In this document: in pieces, positions 1 to 8,728 of the stretch | Layout of the letters: each line of letters begins with the position of its first letter | Position numbering within the stretch: the stretch's first letter is position 1 | DNA from: Bradyrhizobium sp. CCGB12 | GTDB lineage: Bacteria; Pseudomonadota; Alphaproteobacteria; Rhizobiales; Xanthobacteraceae | NCBI RefSeq assembly: GCF_024199845.1 | Contig: NZ_JANADO010000001.1 | Location: 5,084,001-5,148,000, forward strand | Direction of reading: 5' to 3' | Length of the DNA: 64,000 nucleotides | Program-made: the position numbers and the translations under genes | Notes under the pieces: model-generated | Databases searched by the model: none | What the model was told of the DNA's origin: nothing | What the model saw: the letters and a program-made list of their open reading frames with translations, nothing else

Positions 1-785
1 AGTCCGGATAGCGGCCCAAGAATCAGCGCTCCCGCCCCACCCCCAGCGCTAAGACCAAACAAATCGGCCACTGTAAATTCGACCAATATCAAAGAAAGAA
101 GCGCAGGCAAGGGCAGTGATTGCAAGGGATTCAAGTTACCCTTTTGTAGCGAAAGAACTCCAATGAGGAGGCCGATTCCAAACTCAACATTCACCGGGTT
201 CAACAAGAAATTAAGAACCCTGTAATCATCGCCAAGCGGCCCTAACGACTCACGTGCAAAGAGCCAGAAGATGGGAGCTACGCACCAAAGTCCTATTAGA
301 ACCGGCAACCGAACGATCAAGAAAGACAATGCAAAAACCAAATAAAACAGCGCTTCGTGACGCAGCGTCCAAACGACATTGGGGCGCACTTCCCCAAATG
401 GCCAGAGAAACATTGCGTTCAGATATGGCCCCGCCTCAAAAGCACCGCGCCCAAGAAATCTCGCGCTCGCGTATAGGCCAACCGCAAACCACAGGAAGGG
501 CACTATCCTGACAAATCGCTTCAGCGCAAAAACATAAACACTCAAACGACTCTCTAAGGACGCTCGTTGGAGCGATGTCACCGCGATAATGAAACCGCTA
601 ATGACAAAAAAGATATCTACGCCAATCCAACCGTATTGAAGGTGGGCCGCAAATCGACCCGGTCCTAGAAACTCAGGCAACTCCATGATAGACGCCGCAT
701 GATCGAGGACTACCAAAGATGCAGCAATGCCTCGCAGATACTGTATTCCCGTGATCTCTCCGGGCGGAGTTTCCGTTGTGGACAT
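1..785 (-). CDS. Acyltransferase family 3 membrane protein, 3' part cut by window edge
   Basis: The N-terminal 261 or so codons of an OafA/ExoZ-type membrane O-acyltransferase that probably decorates an exported polysaccharide with acetyl or similar groups. The start shows the family signature GIQYLRGIAASLVVLDHA, with the catalytic-type His near residue 29, then WIGVDIFFVISGFII and VVWTLRHEALFYLVFAL, with several hydrophobic helices between. The start ATG overlaps the stop of the upstream polymerase gene by one base (TGATG), which points to translational coupling in a leftward polysaccharide operon. The gene runs off the left edge, so the C-terminal helices are not visible. The family is clear; the acceptor is unknown. 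Confidence 0.88.
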   Translation of the reverse strand, partial: MSTTETPPGEITGIQYLRGIAASLVVLDHAASIMELPEFLGPGRFAAHLQYGWIGVDIFFVISGFIIAVTSLQRASLESRLSVYVFALKRFVRIVPFLWFAVGLYASARFLGRGAFEAGPYLNAMFLWPFGEVRPNVVWTLRHEALFYLVFALSFLIVRLPVLIGLWCVAPIFWLFARESLGPLGDDYRVLNFLLNPVNVEFGIGLLIGVLSLQKGNLNPLQSLPLPALLSLILVEFTVADLFGLSAGGGAGALILGPLSG

Positions 786-2146
786 CAGTCGCTCGAGTTT
801 CCACGGCTCACAGGCCGCCTAGACTGATCACGGTCCTGATCAATCACTCGTGAAGCGATATCCGATATCAGAAACAACCCCCAGATGAGGGCTGAAGCTT
901 GATAAACCTGCAACATCGGATTTGCCGAACAATATATAACAAAGATAAGACAGAACACGACTCCGCTGCTGGCGAGCGCAAACTCATTCCCGGCGAGACC
1001 TCCGATAGATACTAGAGATCTTTTTGCAGCCAACGCAATACCGACATTAAAGGCTGCATATCCAATCAAACCTCCTTCAAGCAGCACGCAGACGTAATCA
1101 GAATGGATTTGAGCAAGACCAGAAGCATAATTTGCCGTCCAGAACGATAGGAGACTGGCCACTTGGACGGACGTTCCACCTGAGAACAGCTCACCTACGA
1201 GCCAAGAGGAGGACTCAATGCGCTGGAAAGCCAAATCCATGATTGCCAAACGGACAGTGGAATTCGATATCCCGCCCAGAGCATCGGATTTGGCCGTTTC
1301 CTCAAGCGACGTGACTAGCTGCGCGACCTCCGGAAAATAGTGGAGCAGAAAGGGCACTAGTGCAGCCAAACCTATGATTCCATAAGTGATCAAAGCTGCT
1401 GGCCTGATGCTTCTCGACCGAATAAGCATACAAAGCGGAGCGCACGCAGCAGTCGCAAGTAGAAGACTGCTGGAAGGACGCAAAAACTCGGACAGCCCCG
1501 TCAAGAAGAACAACAGGAGCAAATAAGAGAAGCTTCTGTGCGAGAGGTAGGCTAACCCAAGCGCTGCCACAAACACCATCGATTTAAGATGGTTCGTCTG
1601 GTTGGCCACATTCGCAAAATATGCCAGACCGCTGTAGTTGCGAAGAATGAGCTCGCCATCGTACAGAATGCATAAGACCAATAGCAACTGTTGAACTCGA
1701 CTATTCAGTTGCCGCAGGTCTCGCCCGTATTTACTTGGATCAAACGCAAGGCTCATACTGTAAATTAGACTAGGCACAAAGGCCGACGCGTAGCTATTTG
1801 TATCGCCTTCGCCTACCAGCTGCGTCAGGAATGGAATCAGCGAAACAATAGTGAAGAACAAGAAGATTGTCGGAGCGTTAGATCCGAGCCTCGATCGAGA
1901 ACTCCTTAGCCACCCAATCGCAAACGCAAAGAAAAGCAAAAGAAAAAAGGCATATTTGCCTATCGCACCAATTCCTGCGGTTGAATACCCCAGCAGATTG
2001 AAGTAGTCCGCATAGGTCACTAGGGCATAAAAAGCCCAGAACCGCAAGAACGGCCAAGAGGCGACGTCCGGTCTTGCTATTGATGGGAACCTGGTGACAT
2101 GAGACAACGGTCGCGTCACCAGCCCGGTCGATTTTGCCAGCGCCAC
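785..2146 (-). CDS. O-antigen polymerase/ligase-like polytopic membrane protein (Wzy type)
   Basis: A 453-residue inner-membrane protein with roughly ten hydrophobic helices and a large loop around residues 270-350. The motif IHSDYVCVLLEGGLIGYAAF near residue 360 matches the H-x-D-x-x-x-L-x-E-x-G-L-I-G pattern of Wzy/WaaL-type enzymes. Such proteins join lipid-linked repeat units at the periplasmic face. It lies in a leftward run with the co-polymerase gene upstream and an acyltransferase downstream (one-base overlap), which favours a repeat-unit polymerase over a lipid A ligase. Sequence divergence in this family is high, so substrate and exact reaction are inference. Confidence 0.75.
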   Translation of the reverse strand: MALAKSTGLVTRPLSHVTRFPSIARPDVASWPFLRFWAFYALVTYADYFNLLGYSTAGIGAIGKYAFFLLLFFAFAIGWLRSSRSRLGSNAPTIFLFFTIVSLIPFLTQLVGEGDTNSYASAFVPSLIYSMSLAFDPSKYGRDLRQLNSRVQQLLLVLCILYDGELILRNYSGLAYFANVANQTNHLKSMVFVAALGLAYLSHRSFSYLLLLFFLTGLSEFLRPSSSLLLATAACAPLCMLIRSRSIRPAALITYGIIGLAALVPFLLHYFPEVAQLVTSLEETAKSDALGGISNSTVRLAIMDLAFQRIESSSWLVGELFSGGTSVQVASLLSFWTANYASGLAQIHSDYVCVLLEGGLIGYAAFNVGIALAAKRSLVSIGGLAGNEFALASSGVVFCLIFVIYCSANPMLQVYQASALIWGLFLISDIASRVIDQDRDQSRRPVSRGNSSD

Positions 2147-2158
2147 GCCTCGCTCCGC

Positions 2159-2560
2159 CTAGAACTTCTCAGTCGCAATGTATCGGAAGAACTTCATCTT
2201 CGGCTGCGCACCGAGAACGAGGTCCTTCCGTCCATATGCGGGAATGTCGGCGTCAACGCAATTATCCGAGCCGGGATAGCACAGCTTTACCTTAATCCTG
2301 GTCGGGCATTTGTTCAGCGTGCTGACCACGTGGTCGTAGAGGTCCGGGTTAAGCGTATGGCTGCGCGCCACGCCTTCGTACCTAAGGCACGGCTGGCCGC
2401 CGTAGTCCTTATGAACCTTTTTGGTGGGGTCTTGCGTATTGTCCTGAAAGGTCAGCCGGCTCTGAAGGCCCGGCGTAGACGTCTGCGCCAACGCGCCCTC
2501 GACCGCGAACAAGGCTGTCACGAAGATACATAGCGCAAATGGCAGTTTCATTGCTTTCAC
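2159..2560 (-). CDS. Small exported protein of unknown function
   Basis: A 133-residue protein with an obvious signal peptide (hydrophobic core FALCIFVTALFAV, cleavage likely after GALAQ at about residue 26). The mature part has four cysteines (GGQPCLRY, LNKCPTRI, VKLCYPG and NCVDAD), which could form two disulfides in the periplasm. It sits 12 bases upstream of the polymerase gene and 3 bases downstream of the next gene, so it is an operon member. I do not recognise the family. Position suggests a periplasmic accessory of polysaccharide polymerisation or export, but nothing in the sequence proves this. Confidence 0.7.
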   Translation of the reverse strand: MKAMKLPFALCIFVTALFAVEGALAQTSTPGLQSRLTFQDNTQDPTKKVHKDYGGQPCLRYEGVARSHTLNPDLYDHVVSTLNKCPTRIKVKLCYPGSDNCVDADIPAYGRKDLVLGAQPKMKFFRYIATEKF

Positions 2561-2563
2561 CTG

Positions 2564-3331
2564 TCAGCGCCAGGGGCGAGGATCGCGCTCTCCAACACCG
2601 GGCACCTTTATCACGAATCCATCCTTTTCGAGGGTGGTCACCAGTGTCGTCTTCTGAGCAATCGGGACCGCGTCCAATTGTCGGATCAGCGCGTCGCGGT
2701 TCGACCAGCCAACCGTTTCCATGTTGGTCGCGGCCGGGCCGATCATCCATGACCGGACCATGCCGGCGAATTCGGCAGCGACCTCCCGCTGGAGCGCTTC
2801 GGGTAATTGATTGAAGATCGCCAAAGCAAAGCGGTTTCTCGAGAGCGAGATCCAACCCTCATACGGACCGGCGCGATATGACATCGCGAGGGCCGCCGCC
2901 GCCTTTTCCGAGAATCCCTCCCTCATATTGAGGAGCCAATAGCGGACAAACCAGAAGTAGGGTTCTGCGGGCGAGGCCGACAGCAGTTCCTTCGTGGAGG
3001 CATCGAGGAGGTCCATCAACTCGTCCAGCCGCGCATCGGCTCGATCGATCGCGCCCTCGAACCGCCCCAGATCAATCGCCGCCATGGCGCGCCAATAGGA
3101 TGCGCGCTCGACAGATGCCTCCAGGTGCCGCGGGCGCTGCTCGATGATCCGGTCCAGAACGGACGTCTTGACCCGGTCTCCGTCGATGACGTGGCGGCCG
3201 AGCGGCTCGACGATGGAAGTATTCCAGAACACCGAATAGACCGTCGCGCACCATACGATCGCGCCCGCCCCGAGTACGGCCAGGCAAACTCGTGCGCAGG
3301 TCCGAGCCGTAAAGCTAGTCGGTGTAGCCAT
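2564..3331 (-). CDS. Membrane-anchored protein of unknown function in the exopolysaccharide operon
   Basis: About 255 residues from the ATG at 3331. This start overlaps the end of the co-polymerase gene by 17 bases and begins just before a single N-terminal membrane helix (CLAVLGAGAIVWCATVYSVF). A longer upstream reading exists but would only translate co-polymerase sequence in another frame. The rest is a probably helical periplasmic domain. A central stretch (SPAEPYFWFVRYWLL, then LAMSYRAGPYEGWISLSR) resembles part of the protein encoded at 14174-14836, suggesting a shared fold. Function is unknown; it is probably an accessory of the polysaccharide machinery. Confidence 0.72.
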   Translation of the reverse strand: MATPTSFTARTCARVCLAVLGAGAIVWCATVYSVFWNTSIVEPLGRHVIDGDRVKTSVLDRIIEQRPRHLEASVERASYWRAMAAIDLGRFEGAIDRADARLDELMDLLDASTKELLSASPAEPYFWFVRYWLLNMREGFSEKAAAALAMSYRAGPYEGWISLSRNRFALAIFNQLPEALQREVAAEFAGMVRSWMIGPAATNMETVGWSNRDALIRQLDAVPIAQKTTLVTTLEKDGFVIKVPGVGERDPRPWR

Positions 3332-5588
3332 AGCGTGCGTAGTATTTCTGATAGTAGTACTTCCCGTGATAGGATTCGTACCGAGCCAGTAGCGCGGTAT
3401 CGGCCTTGTTGAGCACGACGCCGAGCAGCCGATCGTGCACCTCCGGCGCATTGGCCAGGTTGTGCCGCACCACGTCCATCTTCGTTTTCCCCCACTCGAC
3501 GACGAAAACGTAGGAATCGACGATAGAGGCCGTCACGCGCACGTCCACCACCGGCGCCATTGGCGGCAGGTCGAGGACAACGTAGTCGTAAGCCTTGCGC
3601 AGCGAGGCCACGAACTCGGCCATCGATTGTGACGCGAGCACGTCGTTGGTGTGGACTAGCTTGGAGGTCGAGCCAGCGGGAAGGAACGCCAGGCCGGTCG
3701 CTTCATCCACGATGAGCGCCTCTTCGAGCTTCTTCTTGCCCGACACGACGTCAATAAGTCCAGCGGTGGCCGCCGGCGCCATCGCCCTGGAAAGAGACGG
3801 ATTTCGAAGATCGGTGTCGAGCAGGATGACGCGCGCGCCGGAGTGGGCAATCAATTGGGCGAAGTTGGTCGACACGGTGCTCTTGCCCTCATTTGGCAAG
3901 GTCGAGGTCATGGCAATGACCCTGTTCTCACGGACGACTGAATTGAGATCGACCGCCACCTTCACTGTTCGAATCGCTTCGCTGAAGCGGGAAATCGGAT
4001 TGTGGAGCACGTATTTCAACAGGCCAGACTGCGGATCCGATTTGCGGGTTCCAATCTCGGCGCTTCCGGTTTTGCCAAGCCACGACGGCTTGGTGCTCTC
4101 TCCAGCAACGATCTTCGGTAGGATCGCAAGGCAATTCGTTTGCAGGACTTCCTCAACCTGATCGGTTGTCCGGAACACCTGGTCGAGGAACTCACGCAGA
4201 AAAGCGATACCGAAAGCGAGCGCCAAGCCGGCAAACAGCGCGGCCCCCAGAACGATAACCGACTTGGGATAGCTTCGAATCAGCGGACGGGACGCCATGC
4301 TGATAAGGCGCGCTTCGGTGATCGGGAAGGACTGCTGTTGGACCGACTCCATATAGCGCTGAAGGAAATTGTCGTACATGGCTTGGTAGGACTGCGCATT
4401 GCTTTCCAGCTCGCGCAGCTGCACCTGGGCCTGATTCGTGAGCTGCGATTCGGAGACCACATTGTTCAGGCTTGACTTGATGCTCTCCTCGCGCGTGACG
4501 GCGATGTCGTAATCGCTCTTGTAGGACTCCTGGATGCGCCTCAGCTCATCCTGGATGTTCTTCTTGATCTCAGCCATCTGCCGGCGAAGGTTGACCGCGG
4601 CGAGGTGGTCCGCGCCGTACTTGGCGGCCCAGATCGATTCCTTCGAAGCCATGTCGACATATTGCCCGCGCAGCTTCACGATGGTGTCGTTCTTCAGCGC
4701 GTCGGCAACGTTGGCGTCCGGAATTTCCTGCTTGAGCATGTCGTTCATGCGGTCCAGCCGTGCCTTTGCTTCGGCGGTCGCCGCGTGCGCCATGATCAGC
4801 TGGCTGTTGACCTCGGCGAGCTGCTGCTCGTTCATCAGCCGGCCGCCCGTGTCCACGATATTGTTGGCGGTCTTGAAATCGACCACGGCCTTTTGAGCCG
4901 CCGAGGCCTGCGTGCGAAGCTCCTTGATGCGGTCCTGGAGCCACACGCTGGCGCGACGCGTCGCTTGATACTTCGCCTCGAGCTGGTCGACGACATAGGC
5001 ATCGGCGATGGCGTTCGCGATACGCGCCGCCTTCTCCGGATTGGTGGAGGTAAAGCTGATCTCCATCACATAGGTGAGACCGATGCGCTTGATCGTGCGG
5101 GACCGATCGAAAACCGCGAGAGCCCGGCGCGTCTGCTCGAACTCCGAAGCTCCGCCTTGATTCGCAAACAGCTGCCCGATGAAGCCGACAACGGCTCCGA
5201 TGACGCCGCCGCCCGGATTGACGAATTCGGGGTCATCGATCAGGCGCAAGTCCCTGATAACTGCCAGACTGATATTCTCCGACTTCAGGATCTCGACCTG
5301 AGTTTCAACGGTTGACGAATCGACTGTGACGTCACCGAGCAAAGAGGGTTGCTGGAAGAGCTGGACCTTCCGCGTGTCGATGACCAGCGAGGCTGTCGCG
5401 GTGTATCGAGAGGCAGCAGTGAATAGATACAGCCCACCGACGATCAGGCAGGCTGCCAGAATGGCCAGCATGGTGGGAAACTGGCGACGAATAATTCTGA
5501 GGTAATTGGAAATTGTGTCCGATGCAGGCGATCCAGGCACGTCGCCCGCCGGGTCCACGGACGTCGGCCGTTTCGTTATCTGCAACAT
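3315..5588 (-). CDS. Wzc-type polysaccharide co-polymerase with tyrosine autokinase domain
   Basis: A 757-residue fusion of a Wzz/GumC chain-length domain and a BY-kinase. Residues about 25-120 form the Wzz domain with a membrane helix near 40-60. A long coiled periplasmic part follows to a second helix near 435-455. The cytoplasmic kinase has a Walker A (TSTLPNEGKST, near residue 562), Walker A' (VILLDTDLR, near 587) and a Walker B-like VVLDLPP. The C-terminus is a tyrosine cluster (YESYHGKYYYQKYYARYGY), the usual autophosphorylation site. It pairs with the Wza-type lipoprotein at 8729-9931 to control chain length and export. It heads the leftward operon with the polymerase and acyltransferase. 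Confidence 0.93.
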   Translation of the reverse strand: MLQITKRPTSVDPAGDVPGSPASDTISNYLRIIRRQFPTMLAILAACLIVGGLYLFTAASRYTATASLVIDTRKVQLFQQPSLLGDVTVDSSTVETQVEILKSENISLAVIRDLRLIDDPEFVNPGGGVIGAVVGFIGQLFANQGGASEFEQTRRALAVFDRSRTIKRIGLTYVMEISFTSTNPEKAARIANAIADAYVVDQLEAKYQATRRASVWLQDRIKELRTQASAAQKAVVDFKTANNIVDTGGRLMNEQQLAEVNSQLIMAHAATAEAKARLDRMNDMLKQEIPDANVADALKNDTIVKLRGQYVDMASKESIWAAKYGADHLAAVNLRRQMAEIKKNIQDELRRIQESYKSDYDIAVTREESIKSSLNNVVSESQLTNQAQVQLRELESNAQSYQAMYDNFLQRYMESVQQQSFPITEARLISMASRPLIRSYPKSVIVLGAALFAGLALAFGIAFLREFLDQVFRTTDQVEEVLQTNCLAILPKIVAGESTKPSWLGKTGSAEIGTRKSDPQSGLLKYVLHNPISRFSEAIRTVKVAVDLNSVVRENRVIAMTSTLPNEGKSTVSTNFAQLIAHSGARVILLDTDLRNPSLSRAMAPAATAGLIDVVSGKKKLEEALIVDEATGLAFLPAGSTSKLVHTNDVLASQSMAEFVASLRKAYDYVVLDLPPMAPVVDVRVTASIVDSYVFVVEWGKTKMDVVRHNLANAPEVHDRLLGVVLNKADTALLARYESYHGKYYYQKYYARYGYTD

Positions 5589-5646
5589 CTAAGTCTTATC
5601 CCCAAGGACGTCGCGCGCCAGAGGCGGAAATATTGTCGAAATAAAG

Positions 5647-5672
5647 CGCGCCGCACCCAAGGATGCGGCGCG
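5647..5672 (-). terminator. Probable intrinsic terminator after the exported Gly-rich protein gene
   Basis: A perfect 9-bp inverted repeat (CGCGCCGCA and its complement) with an 8-base loop, followed on the minus strand by CTTTATTTC. It sits 54 bases past the stop codon of the gene ending at 5726 and before the co-polymerase start at 5588, so it would separate the two transcripts. The U-tract is weak, so efficiency is uncertain. Confidence 0.6.
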
Positions 5673-5725
5673 GACTCTTACTAAGAGCTTATAGTCGGAG
5701 CCACTCGCCCCACCTAGTTAGCCGC

Positions 5726-6346
5726 TCAACGCGAACTCACTCTGCTGCTCGCAACGGACGTCCCCGTCACACCAGCAGAGGCGTTTGGGGACACTGAAGT
5801 CGCATAGTGAAGGCCACCGAAGGAGGGCGCACCGTTGTTGGCACCGCCGGTGTTGCCGTTTCCGTTGACCGGACCACCCGAACCGCTGCTACCGCCACCG
5901 CCACCGCCGGTCGCGGCGATCGCGACGTCGCCGGTTGCAGCCTGGTAGGCGGCGATCACGTCGGCGTTGCCGGTGTTGGCGATCGCGGTCTGGATCTCAT
6001 TGGCAAAGGGAGCGTCGGACGTCGCGGCCATGCGGGCGACCTGGGCGAGACCGCCGACGATCGCGCGTATCTGGTCCTTGGTGGTCGCGGGATCCTTCAG
6101 GAGCGCGATCAGGCCGGGGAGCGTGGTCGGATCGGAGGCGCCGAGGTCGCGCACGCGCGAGATCAGCTGCGGGCCGCCGGTCGGATATTGCTGCAACAGG
6201 CTGTTGGGGGAGGCCTTGAACTCGGAAATGACAGTGGCCGGCAGCTGGCGCTGCGGCGGGTAGACGGCGGCGCTGGCGGCCGTCGTGATCGTCGCCACGA
6301 GGGCCGTGGCCGCAGCCATCCGAACCGCAACCTTAATAAGGCTCAT
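5726..6346 (-). CDS. Exported protein with Gly-rich linker, unknown function
   Basis: About 206 residues from the ATG at 6346, which has a good GGAGG six bases upstream; an upstream TTG at 6385 is less likely. A signal peptide is clear (TALVATITTAASA, cleavage near residue 27). Residues about 35-140 look helical with regular Asp/Ala/Leu spacing, ending in an Ala-rich part. Then comes a Gly/Ser/Asn linker (GGGGGGSSGSGG) and a Ser-rich tail. The gene lies alone between two polysaccharide transcripts, with a terminator downstream and about 200 bases of AT-richer DNA upstream that should hold its own promoter. I do not recognise a family; it could be a secreted or surface partner of the polysaccharide. 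Confidence 0.75.
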   Translation of the reverse strand: MSLIKVAVRMAAATALVATITTAASAAVYPPQRQLPATVISEFKASPNSLLQQYPTGGPQLISRVRDLGASDPTTLPGLIALLKDPATTKDQIRAIVGGLAQVARMAATSDAPFANEIQTAIANTGNADVIAAYQAATGDVAIAATGGGGGGSSGSGGPVNGNGNTGGANNGAPSFGGLHYATSVSPNASAGVTGTSVASSRVSSR

Positions 6347-6550
6347 AACATACCTCCAAATATAAGCTGCCCCCTGCCTGGGCAAATGGCCGTGCAGCGC
6401 AGAAGGTAACGCATGACAGTACGCCTGTCCATATATTCTAAAAAGTTCGTAAACAGTGCAACTGCTTCAAAACTAGACGTTTTTGTCAATCCCGATACGC
6501 TACCGGGCGCCAATTTCCCGCGCATCTTGCAGCCTTCGCCGCAGATCACA

Positions 6551-7963
6551 TCAACCCTTGGCTGAAACATCGCGGGAGCGGAAAGACTGGGCCAGACCAG
6601 CACCAAAGAGAGCAAAGAATGGAATTGTGTAGCCCGGCACTTGAAGCGTGAAGTCCAACATCGAGTGGAGCGACGAGAGGGCGGCTGTGCTCAGGGCCGC
6701 GAGCGGAATGATGACGTCGCGCCGACGTACGAACACTCCTTTCGTCAAGAAAATCAACATGATAGCCCAAGCGAGCGCGATTAGAAGGGCAAGAGGCAGA
6801 CCGACTTCGGATGCAAGCTCCAGCGGAGTTGAGTGCGCCGCATCCCAAACGCCGCTGATCGAAATAACTGAACTGCGATACGGGGGAAAGGCGCGCTCGA
6901 ACGTCCCCAAGCCGGTCCCAAACCACGGATTCTCGGCAATTATGCGGACCGCGGACTTCCAGGCTTCAACCCGCCCCTCATCCACAAGATTCTGCGTCTC
7001 AAATCGACTGCCAACCTGACCTCCCAGGAGCTGCAACAACCCGAGCACGATGATCAATCCTGCGCCGAGCGAAATCAGCAGACCTGTCCTCGGCCGCAGA
7101 TCCTTTCTCACCTGGAGCGTGAACGCGACAATCAAAGTCAGGAGCGAGAGGATGACGCCCGCTCTCGACGCAGTCATGAACATCGCCAATAGGCATAAAA
7201 ACCCCGCCACGATCGCAAGACCTGGTTGCTCTCGAAGCGCGCGAGCAAGCGCTTGAATCAATCCCCTCCAGAAGAAGCTGCGCTTTGGAAGGTCGGGGCG
7301 AATTTGCTCGACGATCAATATCATCCAGATGACCACGCAGGAACCAAAATAGGCAGCAGCGGTGTTTCGGTTGATGAAAGTACCGGTCACGTTGGGAAGG
7401 TAAGCCTTCTTCTCCCGCCACAGGATCATGGTGGGCTCGATCAGGAACGAGAGCACGCCGTACAGCGCGTACAGCGCCCCCGAGCTCGCGATCACCCACA
7501 GCAAGCGGCGCGCGCGCTCGCGATCGGCGCCGACGGTGATGCCGAGGACGATCGCGAGAATGTTGGCAAGCGGCGCACCGAGCGCGAAGAACGCCTCGTT
7601 CTTCACGATCGAGGCGGACGGGGCGATCGGCACGCCCAGGAGATCCGACGCCTGCTTCCAGATCGGCTGGAATGGCGCGACCCAGGGATGATCGGAGAGC
7701 TGCTCATGCAGCACGAACGCATAACCCACGACGATCAGGCCGATGCCGGCCAGGAGCCACAGATGCGGCCGGCGCAGATCGCGCGTCGGCGCGAAGATCA
7801 CCGCAATCCCAAGACACAGGCACCAGAACGCGATCGACAGATCATTGGTCGAGCCGAACGGAAATGGCGCAGTGGCGGCCACGAAGAACAGGATGAAGGT
7901 CGCGGGCACGCTCCATGACCAACCAATCCTGGACCAGCTTATGTTGGGAGGCCAAAAGCGCAT
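6551..7963 (-). CDS. O-antigen ligase/polymerase family membrane protein
   Basis: A 470-residue protein with about 11-12 hydrophobic segments and the Wzy_C/WaaL pattern. GTFINRNTAAAYFG sits near residue 190, and the long periplasmic loop carries NPWFGTGLGTFERAFP and AHSTPLELASEVGLP, which resemble the conserved G-x-G-x-G and H-x-x-x-x-x-x-x-E-x-G signatures. It likely joins polysaccharide blocks in the periplasm. It follows the exported-protein gene at 7988-8572 after 24 bases, so the two are probably one transcript. It is the second of three such proteins in 12 kb, and which is the true polymerase cannot be decided from sequence. Confidence 0.82.
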   Translation of the reverse strand: MRFWPPNISWSRIGWSWSVPATFILFFVAATAPFPFGSTNDLSIAFWCLCLGIAVIFAPTRDLRRPHLWLLAGIGLIVVGYAFVLHEQLSDHPWVAPFQPIWKQASDLLGVPIAPSASIVKNEAFFALGAPLANILAIVLGITVGADRERARRLLWVIASSGALYALYGVLSFLIEPTMILWREKKAYLPNVTGTFINRNTAAAYFGSCVVIWMILIVEQIRPDLPKRSFFWRGLIQALARALREQPGLAIVAGFLCLLAMFMTASRAGVILSLLTLIVAFTLQVRKDLRPRTGLLISLGAGLIIVLGLLQLLGGQVGSRFETQNLVDEGRVEAWKSAVRIIAENPWFGTGLGTFERAFPPYRSSVISISGVWDAAHSTPLELASEVGLPLALLIALAWAIMLIFLTKGVFVRRRDVIIPLAALSTAALSSLHSMLDFTLQVPGYTIPFFALFGAGLAQSFRSRDVSAKG

Positions 7964-7987
7964 CGTCGTCTTGGGGCGAGCCCTGCT

Positions 7988-8572
7988 CTAGCTGAGGAAG
8001 CAATCGATCGAATAGATCTTCAGATCAACGTTGAGGCGGCTGCTCCGGGTCTGCGCCCGGAACGCATAGAATACCCCAAAGCTATCGCTTCCCGGATCGA
8101 GTTTTATTCCAGGGGTTAATTCGTCGGGCGGCACCAGAAGGCCGATGTGCCGGTTGATGGCGAAGATCTCCATCCGCCCCTCCCCCTCGCCGAAATGCCC
8201 ACCGAGCTGCGTCACCGTCACCTTAGGCAATCCGCGCCGCTGGTGACAAACCTCCTCCACCCACAGCTTGGTCTGCTGGGTGAGCGGCCTGTTGGCGGCA
8301 TCGGGGACAACGATGTCCGGGAAGGACGGGTGCAGCATCCCGAAGAACCGGCTCTCCCTGGAGTTGGCTGACAAGTGAACCGTGAAGGAGAGCTCGCCCC
8401 TGGCCCCCTTCAAGCGTTGAAAGATCGGCGCATCGGGTTCGGCGGAGACCAGCACGTCGATCCGGTGCCGGACGCCGGGCTCTCCAGCGGCGCCGGACGC
8501 TTCCCCAAGCAGACCAGGGCCAGCAACGACAAGGACCAGACACCACCAGAATGCTTGCAGTCCAAAGCGCAT
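7988..8572 (-). CDS. Exported protein of unknown function, polysaccharide locus
   Basis: About 194 residues from the ATG at 8572, which is followed by a signal-peptide-like stretch (AFWWCLVLVVAGPGLLGEASG). The mature part is mixed alpha/beta with two cysteines (EEVCHQRRG and the C-terminal SIDCFLS) that could pair. It begins about 90 bases past the strong terminator of the Wza-type gene, so it probably has its own promoter and is co-transcribed with the ligase-like gene downstream. I do not recognise the family. A role in polysaccharide processing is guessed from position only. Confidence 0.7.
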   Translation of the reverse strand: MRFGLQAFWWCLVLVVAGPGLLGEASGAAGEPGVRHRIDVLVSAEPDAPIFQRLKGARGELSFTVHLSANSRESRFFGMLHPSFPDIVVPDAANRPLTQQTKLWVEEVCHQRRGLPKVTVTQLGGHFGEGEGRMEIFAINRHIGLLVPPDELTPGIKLDPGSDSFGVFYAFRAQTRSSRLNVDLKIYSIDCFLS

Positions 8573-8663
8573 GAGGCCTCGCGACACTGTGGGATGACCG
8601 ATCACCGGCGACCTGCTCAGTGGGACCTTGATCCAAAGAGCCGGCAGCACCGCTTGGATCGCT

Positions 8664-8699
8664 CAACAAAAATGGCACCGGGACGAGCCCCGGTGCCAT
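8664..8699 (-). terminator. Strong intrinsic terminator after the Wza-type gene
   Basis: On the minus strand, a perfect 11-bp stem (ATGGCACCGGG with CCCGGTGCCAT) closes a six-base loop and is followed by TTTTTGTTG. It lies 30 bases past the stop codon of the Wza-type gene. This is a textbook rho-independent terminator and implies that the export lipoprotein is transcribed separately from the genes to its left. Confidence 0.88.
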
Positions 8700-8728
8700 C
8701 GATTGTGGTGGATCAGACTGGCCCCGCC

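Noticed and set aside
5807..6409. Long plus-strand frame of 200 codons
   Set aside because: Antisense to the exported Gly-rich protein; Gly/Arg/Asp-rich shadow.
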